Origin: JACCTU01 sp963848525
GTDB lineage: Bacteria > Actinomycetota > Thermoleophilia > Gaiellales > Gaiellaceae
Direction: 5' to 3'
Length of the DNA stretch: 64,000 nt
NCBI GenBank assembly: GCA_963848525.1
Contig: CAWKDZ010000002.1
Coordinates: 434,001 to 498,000 of the forward strand
Under the pieces are notes generated by a model that was not told the DNA's origin, did no database searches, and saw nothing but the letters and a program-made list of their open reading frames with translations. Each line of letters opens with the position of its first letter. The stretch's first letter is position 1. Made by a program: the position numbers and the translations under genes. Shown here piece by piece: positions 8,188-16,833 of this stretch.

Positions 8188-8867
8188 CCTTTCACCCGAC
8201 CCTCCGCGGTCACCTCGACGCCCTGCTCGCGCAGGCGCTCGCCGATCAGGAACTGGAACGTCGACCACGCGCCGCGCCGCGAGTCGAGCATCCGGTAGAC
8301 CTGCCACTCGGTCAGGAGGGAGTCGTCGCGCCGGCGGGCCTCGGCCCAGTCGGCGAACTTCGGCAGCCGCTCGAGCCTGCGTGCGAGTGCGACCCCTTGC
8401 TCGACGGCGCGCTCGAGCCGCTCCTCCCCCACCGGCACGTCGAACCCGGCCTCGCGGAGCGCCGTCGTCAGCGACCCGAACGTGTGCCAGTAGAGCGACT
8501 TCGACGGGAGGCGCCGTCGCCGCTCCTCGAGGTCGCGCGCGGTCGGGGTCCGGCCGAGCTCCTCCCCCAGCCCGCGCAGGACGCCGAGCAGCTCCTCGCG
8601 GGTCGCGAAGCGGCGCGGGAAGAGCCCGGCCTCACGCTTGGCGGCGTTCCAGGTGCCGAAGTGCTCGATCACCGTCTGCGGGTGCACGCGGGTCTTCGGG
8701 TCGTCCGCGAACTCCCGCATCGTCGGCGAGCGACCGAGCCGTTCCGCGCAGGCCCTCAGCTCTTCGAGCAGTTCCTCGTCGCTGTAGCGCTTGCGGATCC
8801 CGGCCTGGAACGACTTCAGAGCGTCCGGGTCGATGCCCTCGAGCGCGCGGAAGGGCTTCCGCGCCAT
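8184..8867 (-). CDS. Homing-endonuclease-associated-repeat (HNH_repeat-like) protein
   Basis: A 227-residue protein with about three copies of a helical repeat. The pattern is EELLEELRACAERLGRSPT ... VIEHFGTWNAAKREAGL, again EELLGVLRGLGEELGRTPT ... HTFGSLTTALREAGF, and a more degenerate third copy. This repeat occurs as a DNA-binding module beside HNH endonucleases and in stand-alone actinobacterial regulators. No nuclease domain is present, so a DNA-binding or regulatory role is inferred. ATG 8867 was chosen because the repeats begin shortly after it. Confidence 0.7.
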   Translation of the reverse strand: MARKPFRALEGIDPDALKSFQAGIRKRYSDEELLEELRACAERLGRSPTMREFADDPKTRVHPQTVIEHFGTWNAAKREAGLFPRRFATREELLGVLRGLGEELGRTPTARDLEERRRRLPSKSLYWHTFGSLTTALREAGFDVPVGEERLERAVEQGVALARRLERLPKFADWAEARRRDDSLLTEWQVYRMLDSRRGAWSTFQFLIGERLREQGVEVTAEGRVKG

Positions 8868-8935
8868 GTCAATAACTGTAGAGCAAACTGGCTCGAACGC
8901 AAGAGCGTCCGAGCGGGCATGGCTGCGGCCTGCGA

Positions 8936-11653
8936 CTACGAGGCGGCCGCGAGCACGCCGCTCGTGTTTGGCTCGGCGACGAGGCTGTCCAGCGGGAGGA
9001 TCCGCTCCAGGGCCGCGACGCAGCGCGGGCAGAACTGGCTCCCGGCGGCGCGCCTGAGCTCGAGCACGGCCTCCGCGGGCGGTCGGGCGGCGCGGTAGAT
9101 CCGCGTCGTCAGCATCGAGTCGAGCGCGTCGGCGACGTGGATGATCCGGGCGCCGAGCGGGATCTCCTCCCCCCGGAGCCGGTCGGGGTAGCCCGTGCCG
9201 TCGAAGCGCTCGTGGTGGTGTCGGATCGCCGGGACGGCGTCTCCGAGGAAGCCGAGCCGGTCGATGATCCTCGCGCCCTCCTCGGCGTGCCGCTGCATCA
9301 GCGCCCACTCCTCGCTCGTCAACGACGCCGGCTTGAGCAGGATCGCGTCCGGGATCGCGAGCTTGCCGATGTCGTGGAAGAGCGCGGCGTGGCCGAGCAG
9401 GTCGAGCTCGGCCTGCGAGAGCCCGAGCTCCTTGCCGATCGCGAGGGCGAGCTGCTGCACACGCCGGGAATGGCCCGCCGTGTACGAGTCGCGTGCGTCG
9501 ACGGTCGCCGAGAGCGACTCCATCGCTGCGGTCGAGCGCTCCCTGAGCAGCCGGTTCGCCTGCTCGAGCGAGACGTTCTGGCTCTGGATCGTCTCCGCCG
9601 CCGCGCGCAGCTTCTTCGCCGAGCGCTGCTGGTGCGTCAGGTACGCCTCCTGCGTCTTGCGCATCAGGAGCAGCGGCACGGCGAAGACGAGCAGGCCCCA
9701 GAGCCCGGCGGTGCCGTAGGCGACCGCCATCACGCCGGCGACGAAGCCGTAGACGAGGTAGTGCAGCCACAGCCACGCGAACCGCTCGCGGAACACGGCG
9801 AGCCAGCGTTCGTGGCCCTCCATCGCCAGCGCGACGCTGACGAGGCTCATGTTCACGATGAAGTACGCCAGCCCGGCCGCCACCCCGGCCGCGATCGTGG
9901 CGATCTTGTCCGGTGTCCCAACGAGGTGGAGCTGCTCAGCCGCCGCGAACACGCCCGCGCCCGCCAGCGAGGCCAATGTCAGCGCGCCGATGTTGAACAG
10001 GACCTGGTGCGTCCAGATCCGCTGCGCGCTCCAGTCGACGATCGCGATCGTGATCGCGAGCGCGAGCGCGGCTCGCGGTCCGAAGAGCGCGGCCCCGGCG
10101 ATCGCGCCGACGGCGCTCAGCGAGATCGAGCTGCCGCCGATCTCGTCGCTGACCGTGAGCGCGACGGCCTGCCCGATCCCGACGAGGGCGATGATCGCGA
10201 TCAGGCCGACGACGTCCGTGGAAGTGCCGTAGACGAGCCCGAGGACGCCTGCGGCGAAGCCCGCGGCGCTGACCGCCGCGACGAGCAAGCCGAGGCTCGC
10301 GGAGAGCGACAGGAAGCGCGGGCCCTGCACGGGCTTCGGGTCGGGCTGTGCGCGGCGGTCGTCGACCGGGGCGAGGTCGGGGACGCGTGGCAACGGTGCG
10401 ACGTGCTCGCCGTCCTCCGGCACGGCGACGAGCCGCTGCGAGCGGTCGTTGTTCACCAGCAGCGAGTCGTCGTTGACCGCCAGGACCCGGTTGCGTCCCT
10501 GGAGCTTCGCGCGGTAGACCGCGAGGTCGGCCTGGTGGATCAGCTCGTTCGCGTCGGTCGCGTCCTTGGGGAAGCCGGCGACACCGATCGAGACCGTCGC
10601 GCGGATCGGCTCGCTCGACGTCTCCACCTCGAACGACGCCTCGGCGACTGCGCGGCGGATGCGCTCCGCGATCTCGAGCGCCTGCTCGGGCGCCGTCTCC
10701 GGCAGCAGGATGGAGAACTCCTCCCCACCGAAGCGCGCGGGCACGTCGTAGTGGCGCAGCTGGGCGCGAAAGATCTGGGCGATCCCCCGCAGGACGGCGT
10801 CGCCCGCCAGGTGGCCGTACGTGTTGTTGATGTCCCGAAGGAGGTCGAGGTCGGCCATGATCAGCGACATCGGGCGCTCGAAGCGGGTCGCGCGCCCGAG
10901 CTCGTCGTTCAAGGCGGCGGCGAAGTGGCGGGCGTTGAAGAGCCCGGTCTTCGGGTCGACGCGCGCCTCCTCCTCGAGCGCAGGCACGGCGAGCGAGCGG
11001 TGGATCAGCAGCATCGGCGCGATCCCGATCGGGATCAGCCACGGATTGGTCTTCCAGAAGCTGACGAGCGCGAACCCGAGCAAACCGACGACCATCTCGT
11101 TCGAGAGGCTCTGGAACGAGAGCAGGCCCGTCTCGCGCCAGTGCATCCCCCGCGCGAGCCGGAGCATCACCGCGACGATCGTGTGGTTGAGGACGACGTA
11201 CACCAGCGTCGCGGCGAGGCCCGCGGCCAGCCACACACGCTCCTCCGGCCCGGGCGCGTACTCGAGAATCAGATGTGCGACCGCCCACGCGGCGAAGATG
11301 TCGACGGTGTGGTTCGCGATGTTGAACGACTGCATGAACCACGGGTAGCGCACCTTCAGCCACTCGGGCAGGTGCATCGCGATCGGCATCAGCGCGATCA
11401 GCTCCGGCGGCAGCAGGAAGACCGTCGGCAGCATGAAGACGATCGCCGGTGTGAACGCGTTGTTCTTCGCAGTGTGGACCGGGAAGAGCTGGGCGACCGC
11501 GGCCGCGCTCGCAAAGATCAGGAACGTCAGCCAGCCGGTCGTGTCGGCCGAGAGCTGCGACAAGCTCGGTACGACCGCGATCGCCGCCACGCAGAGCACG
11601 GCGCCGAGAAAGATCTTCGCGGTCGGGTTGAGCTGGTTCTCTTGGGTCGCCAC
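8936..11653 (-). CDS. Membrane hybrid with GGDEF and HD-GYP domains (c-di-GMP turnover)
   Basis: A 905-residue protein with two membrane modules. Residues 10-225 hold hydrophobic helices; residues 230-395 form a diguanylate cyclase domain with an intact GGEEF at 309-313 and an RHYD inhibitory site (RxxD) five residues upstream. A second block of helices spans about 450-665, followed by a coiled linker. Residues 710-880 form an HD-GYP phosphodiesterase (HDIGK at 760-764, HHERFDGTGYPD at 812-823). Both c-di-GMP synthesis and hydrolysis appear possible on the same chain. It starts at GTG 11653. It resembles a fusion of two sensor proteins, each with its own membrane sensor. Confidence 0.9.
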   Translation of the reverse strand: MATQENQLNPTAKIFLGAVLCVAAIAVVPSLSQLSADTTGWLTFLIFASAAAVAQLFPVHTAKNNAFTPAIVFMLPTVFLLPPELIALMPIAMHLPEWLKVRYPWFMQSFNIANHTVDIFAAWAVAHLILEYAPGPEERVWLAAGLAATLVYVVLNHTIVAVMLRLARGMHWRETGLLSFQSLSNEMVVGLLGFALVSFWKTNPWLIPIGIAPMLLIHRSLAVPALEEEARVDPKTGLFNARHFAAALNDELGRATRFERPMSLIMADLDLLRDINNTYGHLAGDAVLRGIAQIFRAQLRHYDVPARFGGEEFSILLPETAPEQALEIAERIRRAVAEASFEVETSSEPIRATVSIGVAGFPKDATDANELIHQADLAVYRAKLQGRNRVLAVNDDSLLVNNDRSQRLVAVPEDGEHVAPLPRVPDLAPVDDRRAQPDPKPVQGPRFLSLSASLGLLVAAVSAAGFAAGVLGLVYGTSTDVVGLIAIIALVGIGQAVALTVSDEIGGSSISLSAVGAIAGAALFGPRAALALAITIAIVDWSAQRIWTHQVLFNIGALTLASLAGAGVFAAAEQLHLVGTPDKIATIAAGVAAGLAYFIVNMSLVSVALAMEGHERWLAVFRERFAWLWLHYLVYGFVAGVMAVAYGTAGLWGLLVFAVPLLLMRKTQEAYLTHQQRSAKKLRAAAETIQSQNVSLEQANRLLRERSTAAMESLSATVDARDSYTAGHSRRVQQLALAIGKELGLSQAELDLLGHAALFHDIGKLAIPDAILLKPASLTSEEWALMQRHAEEGARIIDRLGFLGDAVPAIRHHHERFDGTGYPDRLRGEEIPLGARIIHVADALDSMLTTRIYRAARPPAEAVLELRRAAGSQFCPRCVAALERILPLDSLVAEPNTSGVLAAAS

Positions 11654-11790
11654 AGGTTCCGCCTACTTAGGGTTGTCGGCTCGGAGCGGCGCGGCCTTTA
11701 CACGCCCCGTCCCAAGGCGAACGCTCCCGACGTACCACGGAAGCTAGGCCGCCCTCGGTGAGGCAGCATCCCCCCATCGAGTGAGAAGAC

Positions 11791-11820
11791 GCGAACGGCG
11801 GCCCGGGGGCCGCCGTTCGC
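11791..11820 (-). terminator. Hairpin terminator of the subtilisin-like protease gene
   Basis: A perfect 13-bp inverted repeat (GCGAACGGCGGCC and its complement) with a four-base loop lies 20 bp beyond the protease stop on the minus strand. The following minus-strand bases (gtcttctcac) are only weakly T-rich. It probably acts as a terminator or 3' stabiliser. Confidence 0.65.
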
Positions 11821-11839
11821 ACACGAGCTGCGGTGCGTG

Positions 11840-13567
11840 CTACTCCAGGTCCGTCGCCACCGTCCAGTTGGAGGCGACCCAGTTCGAGGCCGTCCAGTTG
11901 GAGCTGACCCAGTTGGATGCCGTCCAGTTGGAGGCGACCCAGTTCGAGGCCGTCCAGTTGGAGCTGACCCAGTTGGACGCCGTCCAGTTCGAGGCCGTCC
12001 AGTTGGAGTTCGTGCTCACGTGGTCGGCCCACGCGTCGGCGTCGAAGCTGCCGCCGGAGACGAACTGGTACAGGTTCTGGTTCGGGTTGGGCGGCGAAGC
12101 GACATTGATCGCCGCCGAGGCGTTGAGCTCGCCGACGCCTGCACCCGGGTCCTGCATCGGCAGGTAGTGCGTGCTCGCCATCAGCGCACCCTTGACCTGG
12201 TCGGGCGTGAAGCCCGGCCGCCGAGCGAGTATCTGTGCCGCGACACCCGACACGAGCGGGGCCGAGAACGACGTCCCGCTCATCCACATGTAGCCCGGGG
12301 ACGTCACACGACCGGGGCGAGCGAGGGCGAGCGTCGAGCCCGCCGGCACAGGCGCGGTCATGTAGCGGCCGGGCGCCGCCAGGTCGGGCTTCATGAAGCC
12401 GTCGGCCGTCGAGCCGTAGGCCGACCAGGGGGCCCGGAAGTCGTCCGAGCGACCCGCCGTGCCGTTCATGCCCAGCGCGCCCACCGTGATCACGAACGGG
12501 TCGTTCGCCGGTGCGGGCATCTTCACCGGCCCGGTCGCCGATCCGTGGTTCCCGGCGGCGGCGACGACGACGACGCCGTTGAGCCAGAGCTTCTCGACCG
12601 CGCGGTCGATCGGATGGAAGCGGAAGCTCGCCTCGGTCGTTCCGGCCAGCGAGAAGTTCGCGACGCGGATGTTGTACCGCGCCTTGTTCGCGAGGATCCA
12701 GTCCGCCGCGGCGACGATGTCGCTCGTCAGGGCCTCGCCGTTGCTCGAGGCGACGCGCACGTCGACGAGCGGGGCGTTCGTCGCGACTCCGCGCAGCTCC
12801 GGGTTCGAGCCGGCCGCGATGCCGGCGACCATCGTGCCGTGACCGAGCGGATCGCCCGTCGCGTCCGGTTCGAGCGAGCTGAGGTTGGCCCGCGCGACGA
12901 CGCGGGAGCCGAAGTCGTCGACCTTGGACGCGTCGATGCCGGAGTCGACGATTGCGATGGCAGGAGCCTGCGGCGCCGGCTGCGCGGCCCGCGGCTTGCA
13001 GAGCGGGTCGAGCTGGATGCCGAGCGCGTTGACCGCGCACGCGAGCGCGGGGAGATCCCAGAGGCTGGAGACGCCGATGGCGTCACGCCAGGTCAGGCCC
13101 GCGAGCGGGACGGCCTCGTCGCGCGTGATCGAGGTGACGCGGGGATGCTGCGCGAGCTTGAGCAGCTCCTTCCCGCTCACCTGGAGCGAGACGCCGTTGA
13201 TCGACCTGTAGACGTGCTTGAAGCGGCCCATGCCGTTGCCCTTGCCGCTCGAGACCTCGCTGCGGATGCCTTCCGCAAGCTGGTTGCTGTTGCCGCGCGC
13301 CTCACCCTGGACGATGACGGCGAAGGTCGCGTCCTCGTTCGCCCGCGCGGCGCTGATCAGGTCGCCCGGAACAGCCGCGCGAACCTTGTCGTCGTGGCCG
13401 GCGATGCCGGCGGCAGGGATGACGACGCTGACGAGGACTGCGAGCAGCGCGATCCCGCGTCCGCCGCGTCCCCAGAGCGCGCTACCGCGGGACTGGCCTC
13501 CAGAGCCCTTGCCCCACAGCGCACTCGACCGTGCCTCCCCGTGGCTAGAAGGTCGTTCGTGCCGCAT
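11840..13567 (-). CDS. Exported subtilisin-like (S8) serine peptidase with SNW repeats
   Basis: A 575-residue secreted protease. After a basic start containing two SALWG motifs (residues 15-19 and 29-33), a hydrophobic export signal spans about residues 39-55. An inhibitor-like prodomain (to about 155) precedes the peptidase domain. The catalytic triad is visible: Asp208 (IVDSGID), His243 (GHGTMVAGIAAG) and Ser433 (SGTSFSAP), with oxyanion Asn340 (AAGNHG). The last 50 residues are a pentapeptide repeat of SNWTA/SNWVS. ATG 13567 follows AAAGGA and was preferred to a longer upstream frame. Substrate unknown. Confidence 0.9.
   Translation of the reverse strand: MRHERPSSHGEARSSALWGKGSGGQSRGSALWGRGGRGIALLAVLVSVVIPAAGIAGHDDKVRAAVPGDLISAARANEDATFAVIVQGEARGNSNQLAEGIRSEVSSGKGNGMGRFKHVYRSINGVSLQVSGKELLKLAQHPRVTSITRDEAVPLAGLTWRDAIGVSSLWDLPALACAVNALGIQLDPLCKPRAAQPAPQAPAIAIVDSGIDASKVDDFGSRVVARANLSSLEPDATGDPLGHGTMVAGIAAGSNPELRGVATNAPLVDVRVASSNGEALTSDIVAAADWILANKARYNIRVANFSLAGTTEASFRFHPIDRAVEKLWLNGVVVVAAAGNHGSATGPVKMPAPANDPFVITVGALGMNGTAGRSDDFRAPWSAYGSTADGFMKPDLAAPGRYMTAPVPAGSTLALARPGRVTSPGYMWMSGTSFSAPLVSGVAAQILARRPGFTPDQVKGALMASTHYLPMQDPGAGVGELNASAAINVASPPNPNQNLYQFVSGGSFDADAWADHVSTNSNWTASNWTASNWVSSNWTASNWVASNWTASNWVSSNWTASNWVASNWTVATDLE
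11861..12005. repeat. Coding tandem repeat (15-bp units in a 60-bp higher-order repeat)
   Basis: Two nearly identical 60-bp blocks (11861-11920 and 11921-11980) plus a partial third are built of 15-bp units such as cgtccagttggaggc. On the minus strand they encode the pentapeptides SNWTA, SNWVA and SNWVS. The higher-order periodicity indicates recent expansion by recombination or slippage. Phase is always a multiple of three, so the protease frame is kept. Confidence 0.85.
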
Positions 13568-13618
13568 GTGAAGATCGATTCCTTTCGTCGAGCGGCCGTG
13601 GCCGCTGTTGCCGCAATC

Positions 13619-13644
13619 AAAAGGCCTCGGAAGCCGCCTTTCCG
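13619..13644 (-). promoter_or_regulatory. Mutually exclusive hairpins in the protease leader
   Basis: On the minus strand, about 50-75 bases before the protease ATG, one fold pairs AAAGGC with GCCTTTT, a terminator-like stem with trailing Ts. An alternative fold pairs CGGAA with TTCCG and uses some of the same bases. Competing stems of this kind are typical of attenuators or riboswitch expression platforms. The upstream leader (to about 13740) is structured, but I could not match it to a known riboswitch. Confidence 0.3.
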
Positions 13645-13743
13645 CGCCGCAACGTAGGCCGGTGCGGATGAGCAAACCTCCCCCGTCGGGGTGAGGGAGC
13701 CGAGGTTCCCTCGTTCGAGTGAATTTCGTGCGCACGCTGTGGC

Positions 13744-13795
13744 GCGGTCGCGAAGCGACCGCCTTCAGGGGTTTTCGCGTCGCGGATCCGCGCAA
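13744..13795 (-). repeat. 52-bp palindromic intergenic repeat, copy 2
   Basis: The minus strand of this segment matches 5485-5537: GCGCGGATCCGCGA, then CGCGA-AACCCCT-AAGGCGG, then a hairpin. Here the hairpin stem is GGTCGC/GCGACC instead of GGGCGC/GCGCCC, a compensatory pair change. It lies between the divergent protease and murT genes. Confidence 0.6.
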
Positions 13796-13829
13796 GCGGA
13801 TCCGCGGCTTGCGCAGTTAGGGTCCGTCT

Positions 13830-15207
13830 GTGCGCGTTCCGCTTCCGCTGCCCGCGCTCGCGGCGACGGCGCGCGCCGTGGGTGCGCTCTCGCGGCTGGC
13901 CGGCGCCGGCGGCGGGACGACGCTGCCGGGCAAGTTGCTCTGGAAGCTGGACCCGAGCGCCGTGGCCACGCTCGCGCGACGCCTCCCGCAGGGCGCAGCC
14001 GTGCTCTCGGCGACGAACGGGAAGACGACCACAGCCGCGATGACGGCGGAGATCCTGCGCGGCAAGGTGCGGCTCGCGCACAATCGCTCCGGCGCCAATC
14101 TCGTCTCGGGCGTCGCCTCGTCCCTGCTCGCCGCAGACCACGCAGAGCTCGGCCTCTTCGAGGTCGACGAGGCCGCGCTGACCGAGGTCGCGGAGCTCGT
14201 GCGGCCCCGCGTCCTCTGCCTCGCGAACCTCTTTCGCGACCAGCTCGACCGCTACGGCGAGCTCGAGCTGATCGCGGAGCGATGGCGCCGCCTGGTCGAG
14301 GCGCTCCCGGCCGACGCGCAGCTGATCGTCAACGGGGACGACCCGCAGCTCGGGCGACCTCGCGCGCGACCGTCCTGCACTCGTCTTCGGGGTCGACGAC
14401 CCGCGCCAGGCGCATCCGGGCGGGCTCCAACACGCGGCCGACTCGAAGCACTGCGTCCGCTGCGGCGCGCCGTACGTCTTCCACGCGGCCTACGTCGGCC
14501 ACCTCGGCGACTACGAGTGCACCGAGTGCGGGAACAGGCGGCCGGAGCTGGACGTCGTTGCGCGCTCGATCGAGCCGGCCGGTCTCGACGGGATCGCCTT
14601 CGAGCTCGTGACGCCGGAGGGGTCGCGCCGCGTCCGGCTGAGGCTGCCCGGGCTCTACAACGTCTACAACGCGCTCGCGGCCGCGTCGCTGGCGCGTGCG
14701 CTCGGCGCGTCGTCGGACGAGATCGTCGAGGGACTCGAGCGCTTCGATGCCGCGTTCGGCCGCTTCGAGCGCATCCCGCTCGGCGAGCGCAGCCTCCTGA
14801 TGCTGCTGATCAAGAATCCCGCGGGCGCGAACGAGGCCGTCCGCACGCTCGTCGCCGGCGGCGCGCCCAGGCTCGCGGTGGTCGCGCTCAACGACGCGAT
14901 CGCGGACGGCAAGGACGTCTCGTGGATCTGGGACGTCGACTTCGAGCCGCTGCTCGAGGGGCTCGAGCGCGTGGTCGTGACCGGCGACCGTGCCGCCGAG
15001 CTCGCGCTTCGGTTCAAGTACGCGGGGTTCGACCCCGAGGCGATCGAGGTCCTCCCCGCGCTCGAGCGCGGCCTCGACCGCGGGCTCGACCTGACGGCGC
15101 CGGGCGGCGAGCTCGTCGTGCTCCCGACGTACACGGCGATGCTGGAGCTGCGCCGGATCGTCGCCGACCGCGGGCACGTGCCGCAGTACTGGAAGCGCGC
15201 CGCGTGA
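13830..15207 (+). CDS. murT: Lipid II isoglutaminyl synthase, MurT subunit, one-base frameshift
   Basis: Mur-ligase-like subunit that activates the alpha-carboxyl of D-Glu in lipid II for amidation. The ATP loop ATNGKTTT is at residues 61-68. A zinc-ribbon-like insertion (CVRCGAPY ... CTECGNRRPE) sits mid-protein, and the C-terminal DUF1727 domain includes NPAGANEAVRTL. The frame breaks in a GGG run at 14352-14354: removing one G restores QLGDLARDRPALVFGVDD. The span is 3n+1. It starts at GTG 13830 and its TGA overlaps the GTG of gatD, so the two subunits are translationally coupled. Confidence 0.88.
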
Positions 15208-15956
15208 AGATCGTCGTCGGCCACCTCTACCCCGAGTACCTGAACATCTACGCCGACCGCGGTAACATCGCCGTCCTCGCGCGCCGCGCCGCGTGGCACG
15301 GCCACGAGCTCGAGGTGCGGGCGCTCTCGGCGGCCGACCCGATCGAACCCGGCGCGCACGACCTCCTCTACATCGGCGGCGGCCAGGACCGTGAGCAGGC
15401 GCTGGTCGCGCACGACCTCGCACGCAAGGCCGACCAGTTGCTCGCCGTAGCCGCCGCGGGCGCTGCGGTGCTCGCGGTATGCGGCGGGTACCAGCTCCTC
15501 GGCCGCTTCTACCGCGTCGGGGACGGGAGCGAGCTTCCAGGCGTCGGGCTGTTCCCGCTGCATACGGTCGCCGGCGAACGCCGAATGATCGGCGACGTCC
15601 TGCTCGAGTGCGAGCTCGGGCCGGGCGAGCGGCGCACCCTCGCCGGCTTCGAGAACCACGCCGGCCGGACGTACCTCGACGACGGCGCGGAGCCGCTCGG
15701 GCGCGTGGTCGCCGGCTTCGGGAACGACGGGCGGAGCGGCTTCGAGGGCTGCCGCGTCGGCCGGGCCGTCGGCACCTACCTCCACGGCCCCCTGCTGCCG
15801 CGCAACCCCTGGCTCGCGGACTGGCTGTTGGGGCAGGCGATCGCCCACCGGAGCGGCGAAGAGCCGCCGCAGTTCGACGCGCTCGACGACGCGCTCGAGG
15901 GCGAGGCGCACTCCGTCTCGGCCGGCCGCGCCCGCGACCGAGGAGGTCGGTTCTAG
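15204..15956 (+). CDS. gatD: Lipid II isoglutaminyl synthase, glutaminase subunit GatD
   Basis: A 250-residue class I glutaminase that supplies ammonia to MurT. The nucleophilic Cys is in VLAVCGGYQLLGR (about residue 93), and the catalytic His in GTYLHGPLLPRNPWLAD (about residue 193). The N-terminal HLYPEYLNIYADRGN is characteristic of GatD and cobyric-acid-synthase-like glutaminases. The GTG start overlaps the murT stop by 4 bp. The convergent NUDIX gene overlaps its 3' end by 4 bp. Confidence 0.92.
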   Translation: MKIVVGHLYPEYLNIYADRGNIAVLARRAAWHGHELEVRALSAADPIEPGAHDLLYIGGGQDREQALVAHDLARKADQLLAVAAAGAAVLAVCGGYQLLGRFYRVGDGSELPGVGLFPLHTVAGERRMIGDVLLECELGPGERRTLAGFENHAGRTYLDDGAEPLGRVVAGFGNDGRSGFEGCRVGRAVGTYLHGPLLPRNPWLADWLLGQAIAHRSGEEPPQFDALDDALEGEAHSVSAGRARDRGGRF

Positions 15957-16405
15957 GGCGCCCAGAGGGCGCCGAGGTACGCAATCGGGTCGCCCGGGCG
16001 CCAGCGGCGCAGGAAGCGCTGGAGCGGCGGGTGCAGGACGATCCCGTCGAGCTCGTCGACCCGGAAGAGGCGGTGCCCGCGGACGGCGGCGTCCTTCGAG
16101 GTCACCTGCTCGAGCGAGCGCCCGGAGAGGTCGCCGGAGAAGACGATGTGGACGACGTGCTTCGCGGTGAAGCTCGGCCGAGGAGCAATGGAATCGGCGA
16201 TCGCGACGGGCCCCTCGAGCGGGAGCTCCTCGTCGATCCCGACCTCCTCGAAGAGCTCGCGGTGGAGCGCGTCGACGAGGCTCTCCCCGCCGTTCACGCC
16301 GCCGCCTGGGAGCAGCCAGTACTCCTTTCCCGGCTTCTCGTGGCGGATCAGGAGGATCCGGTCCTCCCACCGCAGCAGCGCCGAGACGCGGATCCGCGGC
16401 TCCAT
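15953..16405 (-). CDS. NUDIX hydrolase
   Basis: A 150-residue hydrolase of a nucleoside diphosphate linked to another moiety. The NUDIX box is intact: GGGVNGGESLVDALHRELFE followed by EVGI (about residues 36-59), matching GX5EX7REUXEEXGU. It is the last gene of the minus-strand hflX-dut-NUDIX run, and its ATG overlaps the dut stop by one base. Position next to dut suggests nucleotide-pool housekeeping, but the substrate is not predictable. Confidence 0.88.
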   Translation of the reverse strand: MEPRIRVSALLRWEDRILLIRHEKPGKEYWLLPGGGVNGGESLVDALHRELFEEVGIDEELPLEGPVAIADSIAPRPSFTAKHVVHIVFSGDLSGRSLEQVTSKDAAVRGHRLFRVDELDGIVLHPPLQRFLRRWRPGDPIAYLGALWAP

Positions 16406-16833
16406 CAGGACGAGGAGCCGAACCCGCGCGCGCCGCGCTCGCTCGCGGGCAGCTCGTCGACCTCGACGAGGCGCACGGCGGGGACCGGGAGCACGACGAG
16501 CTGCGCGATGCGCATGCCGGGCTCGACGACGAACGGCTCGCGGTCGGTGTTGAGCAGGTTCACCTTCAGCTCGCCGCGGTAGCCGGAGTCGACCAGGCCG
16601 GGCGTGTTCACGATCGAGATCCCGTGCTCGGCCGCGAGCCCCGAGCGCGGCTGCACGTAGCCGGCGTAGCCGTCCGGGATCGCGACCGCGACACCCGTGG
16701 ACACGAGCGCCCGCTCGCCCGGCCCGAGCTCGACGCGGTCGCAGGCGGCGAGGTCGATGCCCGCGTCGCCCGCGTATGCGCGCGTCGGCACCTGCGCGTC
16801 TGGGCGCAGACGCCGGATCGGCAGCTCGATCAC
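16405..16833 (-). CDS. dut: Deoxyuridine 5'-triphosphate nucleotidohydrolase
   Basis: Hydrolyses dUTP to dUMP and keeps uracil out of DNA. The 142-residue trimeric-type dUTPase shows all five family motifs in order: AGDAGIDL, PRSGLA, GLVDSGYRGE, RIAQLVV and the C-terminal RGARGFGSS. It starts at GTG 16833, overlapping the hflX stop, so it is coupled to that gene. Confidence 0.95.
   Translation of the reverse strand: MIELPIRRLRPDAQVPTRAYAGDAGIDLAACDRVELGPGERALVSTGVAVAIPDGYAGYVQPRSGLAAEHGISIVNTPGLVDSGYRGELKVNLLNTDREPFVVEPGMRIAQLVVLPVPAVRLVEVDELPASERGARGFGSSS

Noticed and set aside
9137..11761. 874-residue plus-strand open frame opposite the GGDEF/HD-GYP gene, and many similar long frames
   Set aside because: Composition is dominated by Arg, Asp, Gly and Ala as expected for antisense shadows of high-GC genes; no domain or hydrophobic pattern is visible.
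11861..12005. Short regular repeats considered as a CRISPR array
   Set aside because: The units are 15 bp with no unique spacers and encode in-frame pentapeptides of the protease.
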